DNA of 25,484 bases from Pseudomonadota bacterium (GTDB taxonomy: Bacteria; Pseudomonadota; Gammaproteobacteria; Xanthomonadales; Xanthomonadaceae). The stretch spans positions 1 to 25,484 of the forward strand of contig JAEWJB010000023.1 in NCBI GenBank assembly GCA_023386795.1. The letters run 5' to 3'. Shown one piece after another: positions 14,223 to 24,852 of this stretch. The notes below the pieces were generated by a model, which did no database searches, was not told where the DNA came from, and worked only from the letters and a program-made list of their open reading frames with translations. Each line of letters opens with the position of its first letter. The first letter of the stretch is position 1. A program made the position numbers and the translations under genes.

Positions 14223-15017
14223 ATGGGTTTCCTGCAAGGCAAGCGCGCCCTCATCACCGGCATCGCCAGCGAACGCTCCATCGCCAGCGGCATCGCCGAG
14301 GCCATGCACCGCGAAGGCGCCGAACTGGCCTTCACCTACCAGAACGAGAAGCTGAAGTCGCGCGTGCAGAAGGCGGCCGAGCAGTTCGGCAGCGACATCG
14401 TGCTGCCGCTGGACGTGGCCGACGACAGCCAGATCCAGGCCTGCTTCGACGAGCTGGGCAAGCGCTGGGACCGGCTGGACATCCTCGTCCACGCCATTGC
14501 CTTCGCCCCGCGCGAAGCGCTGGCCGGTGGCTTCCTCGACGGGCTGGACCGCGAAGGGTTCCGCATCGCGCAGGACATCTCGGCCTACTCGCTCGCCGCG
14601 CTGACCAAGGCCGCGCGTCCGTTGCTGACCGGCCACCAGAGCTCGGTGCTGACGCTGAGCTACCTGGGCGCCGAACGTGCGCTGCCGAACTACAACGTCA
14701 TGGGCGTGGCCAAGGCCAGCCTGGAGGCGACCGTGCGCTACCTCGCGCTGAACCTGGGTGCCGAAGGCATTCGCGTCAACGCGATCTCTGCCGGCCCGAT
14801 CAAGACGCTGGCCGCCTCGGGCATCGGCAGCTTCCGCAAGATCCTGGGCCACGTCGAGCAGTACGCGCCGCTGCGCCGCACCGTCACCATCGAGGACGTC
14901 GGCAACGTCGGCGCGTTCCTTTGCTCTGACCTGGCCGCGGGCGTCACCGGCGAGGTCACCTACGTCGATGCCGGCTACAACATCCTCGGCATGACCGGCC
15001 TGGACGACGTGGGCTGA
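14223..15017 (+). CDS. fabI: Enoyl-[acyl-carrier-protein] reductase (NADH)
   Basis: The 264-residue product is very close to E. coli FabI in pattern: MGFLQGKRALITGIAS with the NADH loop, FTYQNEKLK, LTLSYLGAERALPNYNVMGVAKASLEA with the catalytic Tyr157 and Lys164 (Tyr147 as second Tyr), and VNAISAGPIKTLAASGI, the substrate loop. It performs the last reduction of each fatty-acid elongation cycle and is the triclosan target. I chose ATG 14223 over the in-frame GTG 14211 because it aligns with the family start MGFL. The 85-bp gap after mltD holds an imperfect GGCCCG/CGGGCC hairpin (14150-14177) but no clear promoter that I can call. Confidence 0.95.
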   Translation: MGFLQGKRALITGIASERSIASGIAEAMHREGAELAFTYQNEKLKSRVQKAAEQFGSDIVLPLDVADDSQIQACFDELGKRWDRLDILVHAIAFAPREALAGGFLDGLDREGFRIAQDISAYSLAALTKAARPLLTGHQSSVLTLSYLGAERALPNYNVMGVAKASLEATVRYLALNLGAEGIRVNAISAGPIKTLAASGIGSFRKILGHVEQYAPLRRTVTIEDVGNVGAFLCSDLAAGVTGEVTYVDAGYNILGMTGLDDVG

Positions 15018-15040
15018 GTCCTGCATTTCATGCGCGATCG

Positions 15041-15066
15041 AAAGCCCGGCGAACGCCGGGCTTTTT
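15041..15066 (+). terminator. Rho-independent terminator of fabI
   Basis: AAAGCCCGGC-GAAC-GCCGGGCTTT is a perfect 10-bp stem with a T tract ending at 15066. It lies 24 bp after the fabI stop. Confidence 0.93.
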
Positions 15067-15077
15067 CGTTCCTGGCC

Positions 15078-15104
15078 AAAGAAAAGCCCGGCATCTGCCG
15101 GGCT
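15078..15104 (-). terminator. Rho-independent terminator of ppiD
   Basis: AGCCCGGC at 15085-15092 pairs with GCCGGGCT at 15097-15104; on the minus strand the stem is followed by TTTCTTT. Its stem resembles the adjacent fabI terminator, giving back-to-back terminators between the convergent genes. Confidence 0.88.
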
Positions 15105-15132
15105 CTTCTCTTCCTTCGGGAGGGCGCCAGCG

Positions 15133-17109
15133 TTACAGCTGGGCCTCGTGGATGGTGACCTTGAATTGCTTGCGCACCGCTTCCAGCCAGGCACGCTGCG
15201 CGGCCTCGCCCTGCATGCCGGCGAACTGGCCCTGCAGGGTTTCCAACTGACCCGGCGGCAGCTTGCTCAGGTCGCCCGGGGTGACCTTGTTGACCAGGAA
15301 CACCGCGTAGCGACCGGTCGCCAGTTCGACCTTGCCCACCGACGGCTTGCCTTCCGCCGGCACCGGCGCTGCGAAGAACACGCGATTGGCGGCGGCCGTG
15401 GGCATCGGCATGCCGCGCTGCAGGGTCGGCAGCGGGCTGACCTGCAGCTGCGCGGCCGGCGCGATGGCGTCGAGCGTTTCGCCCTTGCGCAGGCGCTCGA
15501 CCAGCGCGTCAGCCTGCTTGGCGGCGGCCTGGTTGGTGCGGTCGGCACGCACGGCGGCGACCACGCGGTCACGCACCTTGTCCAGCGGCAGGGTCTGTTC
15601 GGCGCTGTGCTGGGTGACGCGCACCAGCACGCTGTGGTTGGGCGCCAGTTCGATGGGATCGCTGACAGTGCCGTCCTGGATGGCGGCCTCGGAGAACACC
15701 ACGCGCTGCACCGCCGGGTTGGCGGCGATACCGCTGGCGTCGGCGCGCGAGAACGGGCCGAGCGTCTGTACCGGCAGGTTCATTTCCTTGGCGGCGCCGG
15801 CCAGCTCGGTCGGATTCTTCATCACCAGGTCGACAAGCTTGCCGCTCTGGTCGGCATAGGCCTTGTCGGCGTCGGCCTTGAGCTGCTCGGCGGCGAGCTG
15901 GTCGCGCACTTCCTCGAACGACTTGCCCTGCCCGCCGCGCGTGCCGCGCACGACGATGATGTGGTAGCCGAACTCGGACTTCACCGGGCCGACGATCTCG
16001 TCCGGCTTGGCGGCAAACACCGCATCCTCGAACGGCTTGACCATCACGCCCCGCTCGACCCAGCCCAGGTCGCCACCGGCGTCCTTGGAACCCGGGTCGT
16101 CCGAATTGGCCTTGGCCAGCGCGGCGAAATCCGCACCCGGCTGACGCGCTTCGGCGGCGAGCTTGTTGGCCTTGTCTTCGGCGGCCTTCTGCGCGGCGGC
16201 ATCGGCATTGGCCGGTACCGCGACCAGGATGTGCGAGGCCTGACGCTGTTCGGCGTCGACGAAGCGCGTCTTCTCTTCTTCATAGCGCTTGCGCAGCGTG
16301 GCCTCGTCGGCAGCCTGCGCGGCCGGCAGGTTGGCGCCGTTGAGCTCGACGAACTCGATGCTCACCATCTCCGGCTGGCGGAAATCGGCCGGGTGCGCGT
16401 CGTACCACTGCTTGGCCTGCGCGTCGCTGACCGGCGCGGTGTCCATTTCCTGCTGCGGCATCACGCCGAGGGTGACATCGCGGGTTTCGCCCATCAGCCG
16501 GATGGCACGCTCGAAGTCAGCCTTGCTGGAAAACGCGGAAGTCGCGATCGCCGAGGGAATCAGCGACTGCTGCAGGCTGTCGCGCACCAGCTGTTCGAAC
16601 TGCGCCGGAGTGCGGGCCGGCAGGCCACGCGCGAGCTGTTCGCGATAGAGGGACGGGTCGAACTTGCCGTTGGTCTGGAAGCCCGGAATGCTGGCGATGG
16701 TGTTGCGCACGGCTTCGTCGCTGACCACCACACCGGCACGCTCGGCGGCCAGGCGTGCGACTTCCTCGTCGATCAACTGGTCAAGGGCGGCCAGTTTGTT
16801 CTCGGTGGATTCGAAGCGCTGGGCGTCGAAGTTGTCGCCCTGCTGCTGGCGGGCCTGCATGCGCACCTGTTCGAAGCGCTCGCGGAACTGGGCAGTGCTG
16901 ATGTCACGGTGCTGCCACAGCAGCGAGGCCGGCCACCAGGAGGGGGCGGAGGTCCACCACTTCGGCGGGGCCTGCACGCGTGCAACGTCGTTGGCGCCCA
17001 TGCCGCCGAGGTAGCTGCTGTCGATGACGAACAGGAACGGGATCATCAACAGCCCCATGATGAGGGTGACGATCCAGCCAGAGGTCTTGTCGCGGAGTTT
17101 CTGCAGCAT
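15133..17109 (-). CDS. ppiD: Periplasmic peptidyl-prolyl isomerase/chaperone, membrane-anchored
   Basis: The 658-residue product starts MLQKLRDKTSGWIVTLIMG with one N-terminal membrane helix (about 12-31), then a SurA-like chaperone N domain, a parvulin domain (about 295-400: ASHILVAVPANAD, DPGSKDAGGDLGWVERG, SEFGYHIIVV), and a large C-terminal part. PpiD sits at the Sec translocon and helps newly exported outer-membrane proteins fold. The ATG at 17109 begins the typical MLQKLRDK, though no Shine-Dalgarno precedes it; an upstream in-frame start has no support. It follows hupB and three tRNAs in the usual proteobacterial order but is isolated from them by a strong terminator. Confidence 0.93.
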   Translation of the reverse strand: MLQKLRDKTSGWIVTLIMGLLMIPFLFVIDSSYLGGMGANDVARVQAPPKWWTSAPSWWPASLLWQHRDISTAQFRERFEQVRMQARQQQGDNFDAQRFESTENKLAALDQLIDEEVARLAAERAGVVVSDEAVRNTIASIPGFQTNGKFDPSLYREQLARGLPARTPAQFEQLVRDSLQQSLIPSAIATSAFSSKADFERAIRLMGETRDVTLGVMPQQEMDTAPVSDAQAKQWYDAHPADFRQPEMVSIEFVELNGANLPAAQAADEATLRKRYEEEKTRFVDAEQRQASHILVAVPANADAAAQKAAEDKANKLAAEARQPGADFAALAKANSDDPGSKDAGGDLGWVERGVMVKPFEDAVFAAKPDEIVGPVKSEFGYHIIVVRGTRGGQGKSFEEVRDQLAAEQLKADADKAYADQSGKLVDLVMKNPTELAGAAKEMNLPVQTLGPFSRADASGIAANPAVQRVVFSEAAIQDGTVSDPIELAPNHSVLVRVTQHSAEQTLPLDKVRDRVVAAVRADRTNQAAAKQADALVERLRKGETLDAIAPAAQLQVSPLPTLQRGMPMPTAAANRVFFAAPVPAEGKPSVGKVELATGRYAVFLVNKVTPGDLSKLPPGQLETLQGQFAGMQGEAAQRAWLEAVRKQFKVTIHEAQL

Positions 17110-17142
17110 TGGGACGAATAGGGGCCTGTGGGCGAGCTGGCC

Positions 17143-17172
17143 AGTGTAACTGCTTCGGGGGCTGGCTCCCAA
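17143..17172 (-). promoter_or_regulatory. Putative ppiD promoter
   Basis: On the minus strand TTGGGA (17172-17167) and TACACT (17148-17143) are 18 bp apart. The start would fall near 17136, about 27 nt before the ppiD ATG. The strong terminator at 17314-17344 means ppiD needs its own promoter, which supports the call. Confidence 0.5.
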
Positions 17173-17313
17173 CGGGGGCTTGGCTTGCCTTCTTGCAAGC
17201 GTGCGCATGGGCTATCGCGCGGCCATGCCCGGAAGCACCCTTCCGGGCATGGCCCGATGGCTCTCTGCGTCGGAACGGAGATCAAAAGCCGGGGGCAGGC
17301 GTTCGGTCTTGGC

Positions 17314-17344
17314 AAAAAAAAGCCCCCTGCTTTCGCAGGGGGCT
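17314..17344 (-). terminator. Strong terminator ending the hupB-tRNA transcript
   Basis: AGCCCCCTGC at 17321-17330 pairs with GCAGGGGGCT at 17335-17344 (perfect 10 bp, tetraloop). On the minus strand seven T residues follow the stem. It lies 8 bp after the last tRNA-Asp. Confidence 0.95.
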
Positions 17345-17352
17345 CGGATGAA

Positions 17353-17429
17353 TGGCGGAGCGGACGGGACTCGAACCCGCGACCTCCGGCGTGACAGGCC
17401 AGCATTCTAACCAGCTGAACTACCGCTCC
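17353..17429 (-). tRNA. tRNA-Asp (GTC), second copy
   Basis: On the minus strand the 5' end GGAGCGG pairs with CCGCTCC before discriminator G and an encoded CCA. The anticodon loop CTGTCAC gives GTC, and the T-loop is TTCGAGT. Length is 77 nt including CCA, identical in sequence to the copy at 17509-17585. Confidence 0.97.
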
Positions 17430-17447
17430 GCATTTCAAAACCGTGTG

Positions 17448-17500
17448 CTTTCTCCGAATCACTTCGGAGAAAGCGAAGCCCCCGATCTCTCAGGGGCTTC
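17448..17500 (-). other. Two hairpins between the tRNA-Asp copies
   Basis: CTTTCTCCGAA at 17448-17458 pairs with TTCGGAGAAAG at 17463-17473 (perfect 11 bp), and GAAGCCCC at 17475-17482 pairs with GGGGCTTC at 17493-17500. Neither has a T tract on the minus strand. They may guide RNase E/P processing or act as partial terminators controlling the dosage of the distal tRNA. Confidence 0.6.
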
Positions 17501-17508
17501 GATGTAAC

Positions 17509-17585
17509 TGGCGGAGCGGACGGGACTCGAACCCGCGACCTCCGGCGTGACAGGCCAGCATTCTAACCAGCTGAACTACCGCTCC
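17509..17585 (-). tRNA. tRNA-Asp (GTC), first copy
   Basis: Same structure and sequence as the copy at 17353-17429: acceptor GGAGCGG/CCGCTCC, anticodon GTC, T-loop TTCGAGT, encoded CCA, 77 nt. It lies 27 bp after tRNA-Val on the same strand. Confidence 0.97.
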
Positions 17586-17612
17586 GCACATCAAAACTTT
17601 TGCCGTGGTGCC

Positions 17613-17687
17613 TGGTGGGTGCTGAGGGTTTCGAACCCCCGACCCTCTCCTTGTAAGGGAGACGCTCTACCGCTGAGCTAAGCACCC
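17613..17687 (-). tRNA. tRNA-Val (TAC)
   Basis: On the minus strand the acceptor GGGTGCT pairs with AGCACCC, followed by discriminator A and CCA. The anticodon arm TCTCC-CTTACAA-GGAGA gives TAC, and the T-loop TTCGAAA is present. Its 5' end is only 11 nt from the hupB stop, so it is processed from the hupB transcript. Length is 75 nt with CCA. Confidence 0.96.
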
Positions 17688-17698
17688 CAGCGAGTCGA

Positions 17699-17971
17699 TT
17701 AGTTTACGGCATCCTTGAGGGCTTTACCAGCCTTGAAGGAAGGATTTTTCGAAGCAGCGATCTTGATGGTGTCGCCGGTCTTCGGGTTACGGCCGGTGCG
17801 CTCGGCACGGGCGCGGACCTGGAACGTACCGAAGCCCACCAGCGTCACGGAGTCACCCTTCTTCAGGGCCTTGGTGATTTCGCTGACCACCGCGTCGACG
17901 GCACGACCCGCTTCAGCCTTGGAGATGTCAGCAGCAGCGGCAACGCCATCGATCAATTCGGTTTTATTCAT
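17699..17971 (-). CDS. hupB: HU-type DNA-binding protein, beta subunit
   Basis: The 90-residue product is a typical HU: MNKTELIDGVAAAADISKAE, the VTLVGFGTFQVRARAERTGRNPKTG arm that inserts into the minor groove with its Arg-Asn-Pro, and NPSFKAGKALKDAVN at the end. It bends and compacts DNA in the nucleoid. ATG 17971 has a perfect AAGGAG 8 nt upstream. Its position between lon and ppiD matches E. coli lon-hupB-ppiD. A 110-nt 5' leader carries an inverted repeat (CGCGGTC/GACCGCG, about 18012-18036). It is co-transcribed with tRNA-Val and two tRNA-Asp downstream. Confidence 0.97.
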   Translation of the reverse strand: MNKTELIDGVAAAADISKAEAGRAVDAVVSEITKALKKGDSVTLVGFGTFQVRARAERTGRNPKTGDTIKIAASKNPSFKAGKALKDAVN

Positions 17972-18090
17972 TCGTTGAACTCCTTTTGCGGTCTCGCCGC
18001 GGAATCGACAATCGCGGTCCCTTCCAAGGCGACCGCGACCACATTTCGTATCGCCCAGCACGCCTTCAAGGCAGCTCCGCGAGTCGTGCT

Positions 18091-18119
18091 TTTATACCAG
18101 CGAGCCCCTACCCACGCAA
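18091..18119 (-). promoter_or_regulatory. hupB-tRNA operon promoter
   Basis: On the minus strand TTGCGT (18119-18114) and TATAAA (18096-18091) are exactly 17 bp apart, the best sigma-70 match in the window. The start is expected near 18084, giving a leader of about 110 nt to the hupB ATG. Confidence 0.82.
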
Positions 18120-18122
18120 CCT

Positions 18123-18147
18123 AAAACCCAATAACGGCGCGGGTTTT
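18123..18147 (-). terminator. Weak terminator of lon
   Basis: AAAACCC and GGGTTTT pair (7 bp, loop of 11). On the minus strand the distal arm GGGTTTT supplies a short T run. It lies 33 bp after the lon stop and almost abuts the hupB -35 box. Confidence 0.6.
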
Positions 18148-18179
18148 CAGCCATTTTCGGGGCACGCGGGCGCTTGGAG

Positions 18180-20660
<2,481 letters not shown>

Positions 20661-20696
20661 TGGGGGCTCCACGGGGAATGCGGTTTTTCGGGGGGC

Positions 20697-20730
20697 AAAA
20701 AAGCCAATGGCCCCGTTATGGGGCCATTGG
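20697..20730 (-). terminator. clpX terminator
   Basis: CCAATGGCCCC at 20704-20714 pairs with GGGGCCATTGG at 20720-20730 (perfect 11 bp, loop GTTAT). On the minus strand it is followed by C and then six T. It ends only about 36 nt before the lon ATG, so lon transcription must start inside or after it or read through. Confidence 0.92.
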
Positions 20731-20744
20731 TGGAACCTTGCAAG
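20718..20744 (-). promoter_or_regulatory. Sigma-32-like (heat-shock) promoter for lon
   Basis: On the minus strand CTTGCA (20744-20739) and CCCCAT (20723-20718) are 15 bp apart, close to the sigma-32 consensus CTTGAA, 13-17 bp, CCCCAT. The -10 element overlaps the loop and one arm of the clpX terminator hairpin. A start near 20711 would remove most of that hairpin from the lon message. Lon is a classic heat-shock gene, which supports the call. Confidence 0.55.
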
Positions 20745-20799
20745 TAGATTCGCGGAAACCCTTTGCCTTCAAACAGTTGGCCAAGGGTCCGGGCGGGCG

Positions 20800-22092
<1,293 letters not shown>

Positions 22093-22139
22093 GCTTCTGT
22101 TACCCAGTTGCCCCACCCGGTGACCGGGGGTTCGATTCG

Positions 22140-22167
22140 AGAATAGCACAGGGTCGGGGGGACGAAA
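22140..22167 (-). promoter_or_regulatory. Possible clpX promoter (extended -10)
   Basis: On the minus strand TATTCT (22145-22140) is preceded by TGC, an extended -10, with TTTCGT (22167-22162) 16 bp upstream. The start would be near 22133, about 41 nt before the clpX ATG. It may add to read-through from clpP. Confidence 0.45.
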
Positions 22168-22181
22168 GTCCACCCCGACCC
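22151..22181 (-). other. GC-rich hairpin between clpP and clpX
   Basis: GGGTCGGGG pairs with CCCCGACCC, continued inwards by GGAC/GTCC past a one-base bulge, about 13 bp in all with a 4-nt loop. There is no T tract on the minus strand. It could stabilise the clpP message end or attenuate read-through into clpX. Confidence 0.7.
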
Positions 22182-22229
22182 CGCAGGTTTTGCCTTGGAT
22201 TTCCGTGCCTTGGCGATCAAACGCAAGGA

Positions 22230-22856
22230 TCAGCCAGCCTGGATCGACTCATCCGGGCGACGCTCCAGGACCTGGTCGACCAGGCCATAGGCCTGCGCGT
22301 CCACCGCGCTCTTGAAGTTGTCACGCTCGGTATCGCGCGCGATGGTCTCCAGCGACTGGCCGGTGTGCTTGGCCAGCACCTCGTTCAGGCGCGAACGCAG
22401 GGTCAGGATTTCGCGGGCATGGATGTCGATATCCGTGGCCTGGCCCTGGAAGCCACCCAGCGGCTGGTGGATCATCACGCGCGAGTTCGGCAGCGCATAG
22501 CGCTTGCCGGCCGCGCCGGCCGCCAGCAGCAGGGCGCCCATGGAGGCCGCCTGGCCGACGCAGATGGTGCTCACGTCCGGCTTGATGTACTGCATGGTGT
22601 CGTAGATCGCCATGCCGGCGGTGACCACGCCGCCGGGCGAGTTGATGTAGATGCTGATGTCCTTTTCCGGGTTCTCCGCTTCCAGGAACAGCAGCTGGGC
22701 GATGACCACGTTGGCGACGTGGTCGTCGATCGGGCCGACCAGGAAGATCAGCCGCTCTTTCAACAGGCGCGAATAGATGTCGTAGGCGCGCTCGCCGCGG
22801 CTGGTCTGTTCGACCACCATCGGCACCAGGTTCAGGGCTTTGGTCTCAATGCTCAT
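22230..22856 (-). CDS. clpP: ATP-dependent Clp protease proteolytic subunit
   Basis: The 208-residue product has the ClpP catalytic triad in context: GQAASMGALLL (Ser105), MIHQPLGG (His130) and RDTERDNF (Asp179), with spacings of 25 and 49 residues as in E. coli. ClpP forms a double heptamer chamber and needs ClpX or ClpA to admit substrates. ATG 22856 has AGGAAGA upstream. It is 41 bp after tig, so the two are probably co-transcribed. Confidence 0.97.
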   Translation of the reverse strand: MSIETKALNLVPMVVEQTSRGERAYDIYSRLLKERLIFLVGPIDDHVANVVIAQLLFLEAENPEKDISIYINSPGGVVTAGMAIYDTMQYIKPDVSTICVGQAASMGALLLAAGAAGKRYALPNSRVMIHQPLGGFQGQATDIDIHAREILTLRSRLNEVLAKHTGQSLETIARDTERDNFKSAVDAQAYGLVDQVLERRPDESIQAG

Positions 22857-22897
22857 CGGTCTTCCTGTTGTGGCACCGACCTGCGCCGGCACCCGGG

Positions 22898-24193
22898 TCA
22901 ATTGCGGATCGCATCCTGGAACGACAGGGCCTGCTCGGTGTGCTGGGCGCGCTCTGCGATCCAGTCGATCACCTGCTCTTCCATCACGCGGTTCTGGAGG
23001 CTGCCCATCAACTGGGGGTCGTTTCGGTACATCTCAATGACCTGCTCCGGCTCCTCGTAGGTGGAGGCGATCAGGCGCAGGGTCTCGTTCACGCGCTTGG
23101 GGTCCAGGCGCAGCTGGTTGGTGCGGGCGACCTCGCCGACCAGCAGGCCGACCAGCACGCGCTTGGAAGCGGCGTCCATGAAGCCCTGGTGGGCATCGGC
23201 CGGCGGCTGGCCCGGGTCGCGCCCGGCCCGGCGCATCTGCTCGACCTGCTGCATCAGCATGCTGCGGGCCTCGTTCTCCACCAGGCGCGGCGGCAGCTCG
23301 ACATGGGCATAGGCGGCGATCAGCTGCTCACCCACCTCGCGACGCAGGCGGTTCATCAGCGCGCCCTTGAGCTCGCGCTCCAGGTTGGAACGGATGTCGG
23401 CGCGGAACTGCTCGACCTCGCCATTCTTCACGCCAAAGCTCTTGATGAACTCCTTGTTGACCTCCGGCAGCACCGGCTCGGAGACCTCGACGGCCTTCAG
23501 GTGGACCTGGACGGACTTGCCGGCCAGCTGCGGCACGCGCCAGTCGGCCGGGAAATCGACCGACAAGGTCTTCTCCTCGCCCTTGGCCAGGCCTTCCAGG
23601 CCCTTTTCGATCTGGTCGAACATCACGCCCGAGCCCAGGATCGAGGAGCCACGCTCCACGCCCTCGGCCGGCAGGCGCTCGTCGCCGGCCTGGGACCAGG
23701 TTTCCAGCGCGACCAGGTCGCCTTCCTTGGCGCCGCGCTCGACCGGCTGCCAGGTACGGCGCTGCACGCGCAGGTTTTCGATCATCTGGTCGATGTCGGC
23801 GTCGGTCACGTCCGCGGTATGGCGGATGACATTGAGCTTGGCGACGTCGATGTCGCCGAAGTCCGGCACGACCTCGAAGGTGGCGACGAAGTCGAACTCG
23901 CCCTCGCCGGCCTTGTCGATGCGCGGGTTGCCGGCCAGGCGCAGGGAATGCTCGCGGATCGCCGACTCGAAGGTCTCCCGCAGCAGGCCATCCATCGCCT
24001 CGGCGCGGACCTGCGGGCCGAAGCGCTGCTCGATCACCTTGGCCGGCACCTTGCCCGGACGGAAGCCCTTGATGCGCGCGGTGCGCGCGATCTCGCTCAG
24101 GCGACCACCGATGTGGGACTCCAGGCGCTCCTCCGGCAGGGTGAAGGTCAGGCGGCGTTCCAGGTTGCCGGTGGATTCGATCGAAGCTTGCAT
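22898..24193 (-). CDS. tig: Trigger factor, ribosome-associated chaperone
   Basis: The 431-residue product has the N-terminal ribosome-binding domain with GFRPGKVP, a central FKBP-type PPIase domain (about 150-245: EGDLVALETWSQAG, FPADWRVPQLAGK) and the C-terminal chaperone arms. It shields nascent chains at the exit tunnel by docking on L23. ATG 24193 has AGGAG 6 nt upstream. A longer upstream frame runs into tRNA-Leu and is rejected. The 134-bp leader region holds a perfect 10-bp GC hairpin (24291-24313) and GACC/GGTC structures near 24208-24226. Confidence 0.96.
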   Translation of the reverse strand: MQASIESTGNLERRLTFTLPEERLESHIGGRLSEIARTARIKGFRPGKVPAKVIEQRFGPQVRAEAMDGLLRETFESAIREHSLRLAGNPRIDKAGEGEFDFVATFEVVPDFGDIDVAKLNVIRHTADVTDADIDQMIENLRVQRRTWQPVERGAKEGDLVALETWSQAGDERLPAEGVERGSSILGSGVMFDQIEKGLEGLAKGEEKTLSVDFPADWRVPQLAGKSVQVHLKAVEVSEPVLPEVNKEFIKSFGVKNGEVEQFRADIRSNLERELKGALMNRLRREVGEQLIAAYAHVELPPRLVENEARSMLMQQVEQMRRAGRDPGQPPADAHQGFMDAASKRVLVGLLVGEVARTNQLRLDPKRVNETLRLIASTYEEPEQVIEMYRNDPQLMGSLQNRVMEEQVIDWIAERAQHTEQALSFQDAIRN

Positions 24194-24290
24194 GTTGACT
24201 CCTGCCACCGACCAGCCCCGGTCGGCACGAAATGATTGAGCGGGTTGAGGAAGGCGCACAGCGCCTGAGCCGGCTAGTTTCGCCGATTCC

Positions 24291-24313
24291 GGCGGCCGCT
24301 GCCAGCGGCCGCC
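24291..24313 (-). other. GC-rich hairpin between tRNA-Leu and tig
   Basis: GGCGGCCGCT-GCC-AGCGGCCGCC is a perfect 10-bp stem with a 3-nt loop and no T tract on either strand. It lies 15 bp after the tRNA-Leu 3' end, where it could help define the tRNA transcript end. Confidence 0.6.
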
Positions 24314-24327
24314 GCGCGGCCCGCAGA

Positions 24328-24412
<85 letters not shown>

Positions 24413-24467
24413 TTCGCAGCCCCCGTCCCAGCGCGGCGGGGCCGGCCATTGTTGCAGGGCAACGGGC

Positions 24468-24506
24468 AAAGAAAAAGGCACCCGCCGGAGCGGATGCCTT
24501 TCTTTT
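24468..24506 (-). terminator. Terminator after tRNA-Lys
   Basis: AAAGGCA (24474-24480) pairs with TGCCTTT (24495-24501), with inner CCG/CGG pairing. On the minus strand the tail reads TTTTTCTTT. It sits just after the tRNA-Lys 3' end (24508) and separates it from tRNA-Leu. Confidence 0.85.
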
Positions 24507-24507
24507 T

Positions 24508-24583
24508 TGGTGGGCCGTCAAGGATTCGAACCTTGGACCTATTGATTAAGAGTCAACTGCTCTACCAACTGAGCTAACGGCCC
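24508..24583 (-). tRNA. tRNA-Lys (CTT)
   Basis: On the minus strand acceptor GGGCCGT pairs with ACGGCCC, followed by A and CCA. The anticodon arm GTTGA-CTCTTAA-TCAAT gives CTT. The T-loop is TTCGAAT. Length is 76 nt with CCA. Confidence 0.97.
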
Positions 24584-24599
24584 TGAAACTGAGCTGCGC

Positions 24600-24628
24600 A
24601 TTCTATATGCGCTTTTGCTTCGATGCAA
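24600..24628 (-). promoter_or_regulatory. Promoter of tRNA-Lys
   Basis: On the minus strand TTGCAT (24628-24623) and TAGAAT (24605-24600) are 17 bp apart, placing the start near 24593, about 10 nt before the tRNA 5' end. Confidence 0.72.
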
Positions 24629-24657
24629 CACCCTGCGAAGCAGCAGGTTTGAATCAG

Positions 24658-24735
24658 TGGGGTGGCTGAGGGGATTCGAACCCCCGACCACTGGAATCAC
24701 AATCCAGTACTCTAACCAACTGAGCTACAGCCACC
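24658..24735 (-). tRNA. tRNA-His (GTG)
   Basis: On the minus strand GGTGGCTG pairs over 8 bp with CAGCCACC, including the extra G-1:C73 pair that marks histidine tRNA, followed by CCA. The anticodon loop has ATTGTGATT, anticodon GTG, and the T-loop is TTCGAAT. Confidence 0.96.
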
Positions 24736-24791
24736 ACTGAAACCGTCCCCGCGCCGCAACAACTACCGGCACCGGAGCGAGTTCGATATTT

Positions 24792-24826
24792 TTCAGGACA
24801 TGAGGCAGGAATGCAAGCGTCCTGAA
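24792..24826. other. Inverted repeat upstream of tRNA-His
   Basis: TTCAGGAC (24792-24799) and GTCCTGAA (24819-24826) form an 8-bp inverted repeat with a 19-bp centre. The minus-strand side is followed by A, not T, so it is not a standard terminator for the small gene at 24853. It might be a protein-binding site or part of the tRNA-His control region. Confidence 0.4.
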
Positions 24827-24852
24827 TCGGGGAGCCGCGCGCATCCCCTGCC

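Noticed and set aside
15148..17121. A 657-codon plus-strand open frame opposite ppiD
   Set aside because: ppiD on the other strand has clear parvulin motifs; the plus-strand translation is His/Arg/Gly-rich with no recognisable domain.
22857..22900. A separate promoter for clpP in the 41-bp tig-clpP gap
   Set aside because: TTGACC is present but no -10 at suitable distance; co-transcription with tig is simpler.
24792..24826. Rho-independent terminator for the small gene
   Set aside because: On the minus strand the repeat is followed by A residues, not T, so it lacks the U tract.
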